64,000 nt of DNA, taken from assembly GCF_000974985.2 (NCBI RefSeq), contig NZ_LAVA02000064.1:1-64000 (forward strand), read 5' to 3'. Below the pieces are notes generated by a model, which ran no database searches, was not told where the DNA came from, and saw only the letters and a program-made list of their open reading frames with translations. Source of the DNA: Streptomyces mangrovisoli (GTDB taxonomy: Bacteria; Actinomycetota; Actinomycetes; Streptomycetales; Streptomycetaceae). Positions 16,212 to 24,085 of the stretch are shown one piece after another (positions within the stretch are counted from its first letter, which is position 1; every line of letters starts with the position of its first letter). The position numbers were made by a program, and so were the translations under genes.

Positions 16212-16700
16212 CGTGGCTGGTCGCGCAGTTCCCCGCGCCCCTTGGGGGTTGGGCCGTCGCCCCGCTGAGGGGCGCGGGAACTACGCACTCAGCCCACCAC
16301 CGGGCCACCCGACCCGCGAGCGAGGCCGATCCGGCGCCCCTGAAGGCGGCGCGGGGAACTGCGCGCTCAGCCACGACCGGGCCGCGGGTGGGGACGATCC
16401 GGTGCCCCTGAAGGGGCGCGGGGAACTGCGCGACCGGCCCACCGCCGGGCCGCGGGTGAAGGGGCGTGGGGACTGCGCGCTCAGTCGTGACGGGGTCGCG
16501 GGCGGGTCCGGTCCGGTGTCCCTGGAGGGGGCGCGGGGAACTGCGCGCACCGCCGGGCCGAGGGCGGGTCCGGTCCGGTGCCCCTGAAGGGGCGCGGGGA
16601 ACTGCGCGACCGGCACGCCACCGGGCCGCGGGTGGGGACGATCCGGTGCCCCGGGAGGGGGCGGGCGGCGCCGGGAGCCGCCAGGGCGGCGCCGCCCGCG
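16212..16700. repeat. Intergenic repeat array, cluster 2
   Basis: About 490 bp containing one left arm (from about 16217) and at least five right arms of the GCGCAGTTCCCCGCGCCCC element, in direct order at roughly 60-75-bp spacing, mixed with GGGCCGCGGGTG and CGGTGCCCCTGAAGG segments. The short open frames in it are repeat-derived. The whole 16171-16844 gap shows no convincing gene. Confidence 0.8.
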
Positions 16701-16844
16701 AGCCCGCCGCCGTGGCCCCGCGCGGACCCTGTGCCCGCGCACAGCTTTCTCGGGGACGATGCCCCCCCGCCCTGGTCGTGACGGCCCCACCCGGACACCG
16801 AGGCCGAGTCCAACCACCTGTGTGATCCGAGTGTCTGGGAAGCG

Positions 16845-18488
16845 ATGTCTGCCGATACCTGTGAGCCGTTGCGGCTGCCCGCGTCCGCGATACCCGGTGA
16901 CTGCCGCGCCTGGGAGTCCGGGCAGGCGGGTGCCTGGACCGACGCGCTGCCGCCGTGGTGGCTGCCGCTGCGGGCCCGGGCGCTCGTCGTGCTTGTCGCC
17001 CTGCTCGGCGCCCTGCTGCTCCCGCTCGGCGGGCAGCCCGCCGTGGTCTCCGCCCTGCTGCCGCTCCAGCTCGTCTGGCTGACCGGGCGGCCCGAGGCGG
17101 TGCGGTTCACCGCGCCGGCCCTGGTCGTCGCGGTCGCTGTCGAGCGCCCGGACACCGTGCTGACGGCGGTGGCGCTCGTGGTCGCCGTGGGCGTGCTGGT
17201 CCTCGCCGAGCTCCGGCTGCGGGCCCGCGTCCGGCAGCGCGGGCTCGCCGTCGAGGCGGCCGGCGGCGTCACCGTGGCGGCCCCCGACCGGGACCGGCGG
17301 CCCGCCCGTGGCGCCTTCCTCATCGGCTTCGGCGCGGTGGTGACGGCCGTCGGCGCCGCCCTGGTCGCCACCCACGGCCTCTGGTCCGACGTCGAGGACC
17401 GCCGGGACTCCGCCTCCGTCGGCTGGCTGGTGGCCGGGCTCGGGCTCACCCTCCTGCTCTCCGGCCTGCTGGGCCGCCGCCGGGCCCTCGCGCTGCGTGC
17501 CGCCCCTGTGCCCGTGCTGCGGGTGCTGGTGCGGCAGCGCGCCGACCTCGACATGGAGGTCTTCGCCGCCGACGACGTCACGGCCCTGCGCCCGCTCCTC
17601 ACCGTCCCCGTCACGAACGCGCACGACGACGAGGACGGCGCCGACGACGAGGAGGAGGAGCGGGAGCTGAACGAGCTGCTGGACGCGCTGGAGGACGGCC
17701 GGCCCGGCCCCCTGCGCGAGGCGGTGCTCTACGGGGTGCCCTGCGACGGCGCCGAGGTGCTGCTGGTCAGCGCGCCCACGGACCCCCGTGACCCGCCGTC
17801 CGTCGAGTGGTCCACCGGGCCCGTGCAGCCGCTGGTGTCCGCGAGCCTGGCCCGCCGGGCCGCCCGCGAGAAGCGGGACGTGGCCCGGACCGCGCGGGAG
17901 GAGGCGCGGATCGCGGCGGCGGCGCGGGCGGCGGCGGCCGTCATGGCGGCCGTACCGGTGCGGAGCTGGCGGGCGGGGGCCGTCGACCGGCTGGTGGGTG
18001 CGCTGATGGTCCTGGCGGCGGTGTGCGTGATCTGGGCCACCTACACGGACTCGGCCGCGGGCCGGTGGCAGCAGATCCTGATGTTCGTGCTGGGACTGTT
18101 CGGCGCGGGGCGGTGCGCGCGGCATCTGGCCTGGCGGATCACCGCCGACCGCACCGGACTCTGGATCAACGGCTTCCGCAAGGACACCCACGTCCTCTGG
18201 GACGACCTCCGGCCGGTGCGCCGCGAGGCCTTCCAGGTCGAACTGCGCTGGAACGACGGCTCCTGGGAGGTCGGCGCGCCCCGCTGGGACCGGCTCCAGC
18301 GCCGTTACGGCCTGACGCACCCGTACGACACCCTGGCCGCCGAGGTGACGGTCCTCCGCGACGACCCGGCCCTGCGCCCCACCGCGGACAGCGACCCGGC
18401 GGAGCGCGCCCGCCCGCTGTGGCCGCTGACCGCGCTGCTGGCCGCGGCGTGGACGGCGGCCGTGGTCTGCACCCTCGTCTGGTTCTGA
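16845..18488 (+). CDS. Large multi-pass membrane protein, unknown function
   Basis: 547-residue membrane protein that I do not recognise. Hydrophobic segments lie near residues 45-65, 68-90, 98-122, 150-175 and 188-208. An acidic stretch (DDEDGADDEEEERE, about 263-276), a long Ala/Arg-rich helix (about 335-370), two further segments (about 385-430) and a PH-like C-terminal domain (WRITADRTGLWINGFRKDTHVLWDDL) before a last segment follow. The C-terminal PH-like part recalls the preceding gene. ATG 16845 starts the first conserved-looking sequence. A terminator follows. Confidence 0.7.
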   Translation: MSADTCEPLRLPASAIPGDCRAWESGQAGAWTDALPPWWLPLRARALVVLVALLGALLLPLGGQPAVVSALLPLQLVWLTGRPEAVRFTAPALVVAVAVERPDTVLTAVALVVAVGVLVLAELRLRARVRQRGLAVEAAGGVTVAAPDRDRRPARGAFLIGFGAVVTAVGAALVATHGLWSDVEDRRDSASVGWLVAGLGLTLLLSGLLGRRRALALRAAPVPVLRVLVRQRADLDMEVFAADDVTALRPLLTVPVTNAHDDEDGADDEEEERELNELLDALEDGRPGPLREAVLYGVPCDGAEVLLVSAPTDPRDPPSVEWSTGPVQPLVSASLARRAAREKRDVARTAREEARIAAAARAAAAVMAAVPVRSWRAGAVDRLVGALMVLAAVCVIWATYTDSAAGRWQQILMFVLGLFGAGRCARHLAWRITADRTGLWINGFRKDTHVLWDDLRPVRREAFQVELRWNDGSWEVGAPRWDRLQRRYGLTHPYDTLAAEVTVLRDDPALRPTADSDPAERARPLWPLTALLAAAWTAAVVCTLVWF

Positions 18489-18536
18489 CGCACCGGGCGG
18501 CAGAGCCGACACCCCGCGGCCGCCGCCGCCGTACAG

Positions 18537-18575
18537 GCGAGGACGGACGAGAACGGACGAGGACGGACGAGAACG
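18537..18575. repeat. 20-bp tandem repeat before terminator
   Basis: About two copies of a 20-bp unit beginning GACGAGGACGG, running into the terminator stem. Confidence 0.6.
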
Positions 18576-18607
18576 GGTGGCGGCCCCTCCGCGGGGCCGC
18601 CACCCGT
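18573..18607. terminator. Hairpin terminator
   Basis: Perfect 15-bp stem (18573-18587 with 18593-18607), 5-nt loop TCCGC, between the convergent membrane-protein and phosphomutase genes. Confidence 0.85.
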
Positions 18608-18659
18608 CCACCCGTTCACCGTCTCTGCTGCCGAAACGGTCTCCGCTGCCGAGACCGCC

Positions 18660-20291
18660 TCAGATCCCCGCCGCCGCCGAGAGGTCCCGCTTGAGGGCTT
18701 CCAGGCGGGCCGTCGCCTCCGTGCGGGCCGCGGGGAGACCGGCCGCGTCGCCGACCGGGACGACGACCTCCAGGTAGCACTTCAGCTTGGGCTCGGTGCC
18801 GCTCGGGCGGACGATCACGCGGGCGCCGTCGAGCGTGTAGCGCAGGCCGTCCGTGGGCGGCAGCTTCTCCGAGCCCTCGGTGAGGTCCTCGGCCCGGGTG
18901 ACGGTCAGCCCCGCGAGCCCGGCCGGCGGGTTCTCGCGCAGCCGGCGCATGGCGTCCGCGATGACCGTCAGGTCCTGCACCCGCACCGAGAGCTGGTCGG
19001 TGGCGTGCAGCCCGTGCGTCACGGCGAGGTCGTCGAGCAGGTCGAGCAGGGTGCGCCCGCGCTCCTTGAGCACGGAGGCCAGCTCGGTGATGAGCAGGGC
19101 GGCGGTGATGCCGTCCTTGTCGCGTACGCCGTCGGGGTCGACGCAGTAGCCGAGCGCCTCCTCGTAGCCGTAGCGCAGGCCGTCGACGCGGGCGATCCAC
19201 TTGAAGCCGGTCAGCGTCTCCTCGTACGGCAGCCCCGCCTTCTCGGCGATCCGGCCTAGGAGCGAGGAGGAGACGATCGACTCGGCGAAGGTGCCGGTCA
19301 CGCCGCGGTCGACCAGGTGGGCGGCGAGCAGCGCGCCGACCTCGTCGCCGCGCAGCATCCGCCAGCGCTCGCCGTCCCGGACGGCGACGGCGCAGCGGTC
19401 GGCGTCGGGGTCGTTGGCGATGACCAGGTCGGGGGCGGTGCGGGCGGCCTCGGCGAAGGCGAGGTCCATCGCGCCGGGTTCCTCGGGGTTCGGGAACGCG
19501 ACGGTCGGGAAGTCCGGGTCGGGTTCGGCCTGTTCGGCGACGAGGACCGGCTCGGGGAAGCCCGCGCGGGCGAACGCGGCGAGCAGCACGTCCTTGCCGA
19601 CGCCGTGCATGGCCGTGTAGACGGTGCGGGCGGTGCGCGGGGAGCCCGCGGCGAGGACCGCGTCGGTGCGGGCCAGGTAGGCGTCGAGCACGGAGTCGTC
19701 GAGGACCTGCCAGCCGTCCTCGGGCCGGTCCACGTCGTGCAGGCTGCCGATCGCGTCGATCTCGGCGGCGATCTCCGCGTCGGCGGGCGGCACGATCTGC
19801 GAGCCGTCGCCGAGGTAGACCTTGTAGCCGTTGTCGCGCGGCGGGTTGTGGCTGGCGGTGACCTCGACGCCGGCGACCGCGCCCAGGTGCCTTATCGCGA
19901 AGGCCAGGACGGGCGTGGGCAGCGGGCGGGGCAGTACGACGGCGCGCAGGCCGGCGCCGGTCATCACGGCGGCGGTGTCGCGGGCGAAGTCGGCGGACTT
20001 GTGGCGGGCGTCGTAGCCGATGACGACGGTGCCGCCGGCGCTGCCGTGCTTCTTCAGGTACCCGGCGAGTCCGGCCGCGGCGCGGATGACCACCGAGCGG
20101 TTCATGCGCAGCGGCCCGGCGCCGAGTTCGCCGCGCAGGCCCGCGGTGCCGAACTGGAGGGTGCCGCCGAAGCGGTCCGCGAGGCCGGTGACGTCACCGG
20201 CCTCGATGAGCGCCGCCAGCTCCGCGCGGGTCTCCGGGTCCGGGTCCTCGGCCAGCCATGCGGCGGCCTCGGCCATGAGATCGTCGTGCAC
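18660..20291 (-). CDS. Phosphohexomutase family (phosphomannomutase/phosphopentomutase)
   Basis: 543-residue alpha-D-phosphohexomutase. The catalytic phosphoserine is Ser147 in TASHNP; the Mg loop is DPDADR (Asp294, 296, 298); the sugar loop EEALGY and phosphate loop RPSGTEPK follow. Annotated relatives are called phosphomannomutase, but its position beside the nucleoside phosphorylase and deoC suggests it interconverts (deoxy)ribose 1- and 5-phosphate, supplying DeoC; no DeoB-type phosphopentomutase is present here. The start is GTG 20291, preceded by AGGAGAGG. It lies 215 bp downstream of the phosphorylase gene, in the same direction. Confidence 0.88.
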   Translation of the reverse strand: MHDDLMAEAAAWLAEDPDPETRAELAALIEAGDVTGLADRFGGTLQFGTAGLRGELGAGPLRMNRSVVIRAAAGLAGYLKKHGSAGGTVVIGYDARHKSADFARDTAAVMTGAGLRAVVLPRPLPTPVLAFAIRHLGAVAGVEVTASHNPPRDNGYKVYLGDGSQIVPPADAEIAAEIDAIGSLHDVDRPEDGWQVLDDSVLDAYLARTDAVLAAGSPRTARTVYTAMHGVGKDVLLAAFARAGFPEPVLVAEQAEPDPDFPTVAFPNPEEPGAMDLAFAEAARTAPDLVIANDPDADRCAVAVRDGERWRMLRGDEVGALLAAHLVDRGVTGTFAESIVSSSLLGRIAEKAGLPYEETLTGFKWIARVDGLRYGYEEALGYCVDPDGVRDKDGITAALLITELASVLKERGRTLLDLLDDLAVTHGLHATDQLSVRVQDLTVIADAMRRLRENPPAGLAGLTVTRAEDLTEGSEKLPPTDGLRYTLDGARVIVRPSGTEPKLKCYLEVVVPVGDAAGLPAARTEATARLEALKRDLSAAAGI

Positions 20292-20506
20292 CTTTGGTCA
20301 ACCTCTCCTTGTCTGCCTGCGCCCGCCGCGACGTCCGCGCCGGGGGCGCGTCGCCGTGCCCCGCGGTCGTACGTCCGCGTCCGCAGGTCTTCATGCCCCG
20401 GTACGTGTCCGCCCGCGCCCGCGTCTCCGGTCGTACGCCCGTCCGGACGCGCGGGGGTGTGGCGCGTGAGCCGGGGTGCGGCCGGTGCGGGGCCGGGCGG
20501 GGGCCG

Positions 20507-21331
20507 TTACAGGCGCTCCAGCACCCGCGCCAGCAGCTGGCCCATGCGGGCGGCCGAGTCGCGGCCCGCCTGGAGGACCTCCTCGTGGTTCAGCGGTTCG
20601 CCGGTCATGCCGGCGGCGAGGTTGGTCACGAGCGAGATGCCCAGCACCTCGGCGCCCGCCTCGCGGGCCGCGATCGCCTCCAGCACCGTCGACATGCCCA
20701 CCAGGTCGGCGCCGATCACCCGGGCCATGCGGATCTCCGCCGGGGTCTCGTAGTGCGGGCCGGGGAACTGGGCGTAGACGCCCTCTTCCAGGGTGGCGTC
20801 GACGTCCTTGCACAGGGCGCGCAGCCGCGGCGAGTACAGGTCGGTGAGGTCGACGAAGTTGGCGCCGACGATCGGCGACGTCGCCGTCAGGTTGATGTGG
20901 TCGCTGATCAGCACCGGCTGACCCGGACGCATCCCTTCGCGCAGGCCGCCGCAGCCGTTGGTCAGCACGACCGTCTTGCAGCCCGCGGCCACCGCGGTGC
21001 GCACGCCGTGGGCGACGGAGGCGACGCCGCGGCCCTCGTAGTAGTGCGTGCGGCCGAGGAAGACCAGGGCCCGCTTCGCGCCGATCCGGTACGAGCGGAT
21101 CTTGCCGCCGTGGCCCTCGACGGCCGGCGGCGGGAAGCCGGGCAGCTCGGTGACCTGGAACTCGGCGTCGGGAGCGCCCAGGGCGTCGACGGCGGGGCCC
21201 CAGCCGGAGCCCATCACGAGGGCGACGTCGTGGGTCTCGGCGCCGGTGAGGGCGCGCAGGCGCGAAGCGGCCGCGTCGGCGGCGGCGTACGGGTCGCCCT
21301 GGATGTCGTCCGGAAGAAGAGATGCGTTCAC
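20507..21331 (-). CDS. Purine nucleoside phosphorylase
   Basis: 274-residue trimeric-type purine nucleoside phosphorylase: (deoxy)inosine or guanosine plus phosphate gives the base and (deoxy)ribose 1-phosphate. Visible are the phosphate loop GSGWG, GRTHYYEG, GPHYETPAEIRM with the conserved Glu/Tyr, GMSTVLEA and TNLAAG, whose Asn binds 6-oxopurines. It uses adenosine deaminase's product and feeds the mutase and DeoC. GTG 21331 has TAGGCT 7 nt upstream and no Shine-Dalgarno sequence, so it is probably leaderless. The palindromic operator covers the -35 region. Confidence 0.93.
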   Translation of the reverse strand: MNASLLPDDIQGDPYAAADAAASRLRALTGAETHDVALVMGSGWGPAVDALGAPDAEFQVTELPGFPPPAVEGHGGKIRSYRIGAKRALVFLGRTHYYEGRGVASVAHGVRTAVAAGCKTVVLTNGCGGLREGMRPGQPVLISDHINLTATSPIVGANFVDLTDLYSPRLRALCKDVDATLEEGVYAQFPGPHYETPAEIRMARVIGADLVGMSTVLEAIAAREAGAEVLGISLVTNLAAGMTGEPLNHEEVLQAGRDSAARMGQLLARVLERL

Positions 21332-21338
21332 GCCGATG

Positions 21339-21344
21339 AGCCTA
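21339..21344 (-). promoter_or_regulatory. Nucleoside phosphorylase -10 element
   Basis: TAGGCT on the minus strand, 7 nt upstream of the GTG start, indicating a leaderless transcript. Confidence 0.5.
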
Positions 21345-21356
21345 GCCGGTCTGGGC

Positions 21357-21368
21357 CTACGCGCGTAG
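21357..21368. promoter_or_regulatory. Palindromic operator CTACGCGCGTAG (phosphorylase)
   Basis: Third copy of the perfect 12-bp palindrome. It overlaps the expected -35 position of the phosphorylase promoter. Confidence 0.7.
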
Positions 21369-21583
21369 ATGGCAGAGCTGCCGGGATGGCGATCGTTGTC
21401 TTGTCGTTTCCGACGAGAGGGGGCTCACGGCGGCTCCGTACGCTGCGACAGGCGGCGCCCCGGGCGGTCTGTGCGACGGCTGTGACCTGGCTGTGCGTAC
21501 GGCTCATCCGTGGCGCGACGCTCGGGCGTCCGGGGCCGCCGCGCCGCGCCGGGCCGGCCGCCCCGGCCGGAACACTGCCGCGG

Positions 21584-21612
21584 ATTCGTCCGGAATCTAT
21601 TCGTCCGGAATC
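21584..21612. repeat. 15-bp duplication at relE-like 3' end
   Basis: Two copies of ATTCGTCCGGAATC (21584-21597 and 21599-21612); the TAG stop of the RelE-like gene lies at the junction. Confidence 0.65.
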
Positions 21613-21875
21613 AGCACGTCCTTGTCGTTGAACACCTCGACAATGAAGATCAGCAGGCGGCCGCGGCTGATCGTGTACTCCACGAGGATGTTCTGGGTGA
21701 TGCGGATCGTGCGGTCGTCGCCGGTGGAGCTTATGGGCCGCGACACCGACAGGAACGGGTCGCGGGCGAGCAGGGCCATGCCCTTGTCGAACGCGATGCG
21801 CTGCCGGTCGTCGAGCCGGTCGCGGGCCTCGGCGGCCTGCACCGTGTAGTAGATGTCGTACGTGGCGGGGGGCAT
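21597..21875 (-). CDS. RelE/ParE-like toxin-fold protein
   Basis: 92-residue protein with the RelE/ParE pattern: an N-terminal helix pair (AEARDRLDDRQRIAFDKGMALLARDP) followed by strands DRTIRITQNILVEYTI and LLIFIVEVFNDKD. RelE-fold toxins cleave mRNA or block gyrase. No antitoxin-like gene lies beside it; the upstream neighbour is a cyclotransferase-like gene. It may therefore be a solitary, possibly tamed, toxin homologue. ATG 21875 follows GGGAG by 8 nt. The stop codon lies in a 15-bp tandem duplication. Confidence 0.7.
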   Translation of the reverse strand: MPPATYDIYYTVQAAEARDRLDDRQRIAFDKGMALLARDPFLSVSRPISSTGDDRTIRITQNILVEYTISRGRLLIFIVEVFNDKDVLIPDE

Positions 21876-21927
21876 GGGCAACTCCCGTCGCTGTGCCGGT
21901 GTGCTCAGTCTAGGAGCCGCGGGCCGC

Positions 21928-22365
21928 TCAGCACGGGCGCTTGCGCAGCTCCATGACGTAGTCGTGGGGGGCGCCCGCCGACTCCGCGGCGTCGGCCACC
22001 TCGCCGAGGTAGCGGGCCGAGGGCAGGCCGCCCTCGTAGCCGTCGAGGACGTATATCCAGGCGGACTCCTCGCCGTCGAGGGTGTGCACCCGCACCCGCA
22101 TCCGGCGGTAGACACCGAGGCCGACGCCCTCCCACCGGTCGAGGGAGTCCTCGTCCATGGGGGCGATGTCGTAGAGCGCCACGAAGACCTGCGCCCCGGG
22201 CTCCTCGACGACCGTCGCGAGCGCGCCCTCCCAGCCCATGTGCTCGCCGCCGAAGGTCAGCCGCCATCCGTTGAGCCAGCCGATGGCGCGCATCGGGGAG
22301 TGCGGGGCGCGGCGGGACATCAGCCGCGCGTCGAGGTTGCCCGCGTAGGCGGCGTAGAGCGACAT
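21928..22365 (-). CDS. Gamma-glutamylcyclotransferase-like protein
   Basis: 145-residue protein of the gamma-glutamylcyclotransferase (GGCT/AIG2) fold. The opening YAAYAGNLDARLM corresponds to the YGSL-type substrate loop, followed by GWRLTFGG, VFVALYDI and a DRWEGVGLGVYRRMRV strand. Family enzymes release 5-oxoproline from gamma-glutamyl compounds; whether this one does is not shown. TACCCT lies 6 nt before the ATG, suggesting leaderless initiation. Confidence 0.75.
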   Translation of the reverse strand: MSLYAAYAGNLDARLMSRRAPHSPMRAIGWLNGWRLTFGGEHMGWEGALATVVEEPGAQVFVALYDIAPMDEDSLDRWEGVGLGVYRRMRVRVHTLDGEESAWIYVLDGYEGGLPSARYLGEVADAAESAGAPHDYVMELRKRPC

Positions 22366-22470
22366 GCGTCGAGGGTACGGCAGCGGAAACTCCCCTCACC
22401 GCCGTCCCGTGCGTAACAGAACACGCTTTCGTCACGCCCCGGGCGTTAGCACGTTGAAGCGTGCGGGACA

Positions 22471-23919
22471 ATGGAGTACGTGACTCGGATCGTGATCATC
22501 GGTGGCGGACCCGGCGGATATGAAGCGGCGCTGGTGGCCGCGCAGCTCGGCGCGGAGGTGACCGTCGTCGACTGCGACGGTCTGGGCGGAGCGTCGGTCC
22601 TGACCGACTGCGTGCCGTCGAAGACCCTCATCGCCACGGCGGAGGTGATGACCACCTTCGACTCGTCGTACGAAGAGCTGGGCATCATCGTCGCCGACGA
22701 CACCCCGCACATCGAGCAGGCCGCCCGTGTCGTCGGCGTGGACCTCGGCAAGGTCAACCGGCGGGTGAAGCGGCTCGCGCTCGCGCAGTCGCACGACATC
22801 ACCGCCTCCGTGACCCGGGCCGGCGCCCGCGTGCTGCGCGGCCGCGGCCGGCTCCAGGGGATGCAGTCCCTCGACGGCTCCCGCAAGGTCGTGGTCACCG
22901 CGGCCGACGGCACCGAGGAGACCCTCACCGCCGACGCCGTGCTCATCGCGACCGGCGGCCACCCGCGCGAGCTGCCCGACGCCCAGCCGGACGGCGAGCG
23001 CATCCTCAACTGGACCCAGGTCTACGACCTCACCGAGCTCCCCGAGGAGCTCATCGTGGTCGGTTCCGGCGTCACCGGCGCCGAGTTCGCCGGCGCGTAC
23101 CAGGCGCTCGGCTCCCGGGTCACCCTCGTCTCCTCCCGGGACCGCGTGCTGCCCGGCGAGGACCCGGACGCGGCCGCCGTCCTGGAGGACGTCTTCCGCC
23201 GCCGCGGCATGAACGTCATGGCCCGCTCCCGCGCCTCCGCCGCCAAGCGGGTCGGCGACCGGGTCGAGGTCACCCTCGCCGACGGGCGCGTCATCTCCGG
23301 CACCCACTGCCTGATGGCCGTCGGCGCCATCCCCAACAGCGCGGGCCTCGGCCTGGAGGAGGCCGGCGTCAAGCTGCGCGACTCCGGTCACATCTGGACC
23401 GACAAGGTCTCCCGTACGACCGCGCCGGGTGTGTACGCGGCCGGTGACGTGACCGGTGTCTTCGCCCTCGCGTCCGTCGCCGCGATGCAGGGCCGCATCG
23501 CCATGTACCACTTCCTCGGCGACGCGGTGGCCCCGCTGAACCTCAAGACGGTCTCCTCCAACGTCTTCACCGACCCCGAGATCGCGACCGTCGGCTACAG
23601 CCAGGCCGACGTGGACGCAGGGAAGATCGACGCCCGGGTCGTGAAGCTCCCGCTGCTGCGCAACCCGCGCGCCAAGATGCAGGGCATCCGGGACGGCTTC
23701 GTCAAGATCTTCTGCCGCCCCGGCACGGGGATCGTGGTCGGCGGCGTGGTCGTCGCGCCCCGCGCCTCGGAACTCATCCACCCCATCTCGATCGCCGTCG
23801 ACAACAATCTGACGGTCGAGCAGATCGCGAACGCCTTCACCGTGTACCCCTCCCTCTCGGGTTCGATCGCCGAGGTCGCGCGGCAGCTGCACACGCGCAA
23901 GACGGCCGGTGAGGCCTGA
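22471..23919 (+). CDS. NAD(P)H-quinone dehydrogenase, LpdA-type
   Basis: 482-residue flavoprotein of the pyridine nucleotide-disulfide oxidoreductase family. FAD motif GGGPGGYEAA lies at residues 11-20, the NAD(P) motif GSGVTGAEFA at about 199, and the second FAD motif APGVYAAGDVTG at about 315. The redox disulfide motif CxxxxC of true dihydrolipoamide dehydrogenases is broken (Ser42...Cys47), and the C-terminal catalytic His-Pro pair is replaced (TVYPSLSG). That matches actinobacterial LpdA (Rv3303c-like) quinone reductases, which protect against oxidative stress. GTG 22480 is an alternative start. Confidence 0.88.
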   Translation: MEYVTRIVIIGGGPGGYEAALVAAQLGAEVTVVDCDGLGGASVLTDCVPSKTLIATAEVMTTFDSSYEELGIIVADDTPHIEQAARVVGVDLGKVNRRVKRLALAQSHDITASVTRAGARVLRGRGRLQGMQSLDGSRKVVVTAADGTEETLTADAVLIATGGHPRELPDAQPDGERILNWTQVYDLTELPEELIVVGSGVTGAEFAGAYQALGSRVTLVSSRDRVLPGEDPDAAAVLEDVFRRRGMNVMARSRASAAKRVGDRVEVTLADGRVISGTHCLMAVGAIPNSAGLGLEEAGVKLRDSGHIWTDKVSRTTAPGVYAAGDVTGVFALASVAAMQGRIAMYHFLGDAVAPLNLKTVSSNVFTDPEIATVGYSQADVDAGKIDARVVKLPLLRNPRAKMQGIRDGFVKIFCRPGTGIVVGGVVVAPRASELIHPISIAVDNNLTVEQIANAFTVYPSLSGSIAEVARQLHTRKTAGEA

Positions 23920-23930
23920 CGGCCGAATCC

Positions 23931-23955
23931 GACTCCCCGCCGGTCACGGGGAGTT
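23931..23955 (+). terminator. Hairpin terminator after quinone reductase
   Basis: ACTCCCCG (23932-23939) pairs with CGGGGAGT (23947-23954) 12 nt after the stop. Confidence 0.65.
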
Positions 23956-24085
23956 GTCGAGCATGCGTTCGGCATAGGCGGGGCGACTAGGCCCTATACC
24001 ACCTGGCACCCCAGGGTGCGAACAACTTCTGTTATTCGGCGCAAACAGCTGAAACCAGACGGTCGTTGGCATTACTGTCAGTTTC

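Noticed and set aside
16212..16700. Spaced repeat array considered as a CRISPR array
   Set aside because: Spacing is irregular, units are not identical, the spacers resemble each other, arms occur in both orientations and elsewhere, and no cas gene is present.
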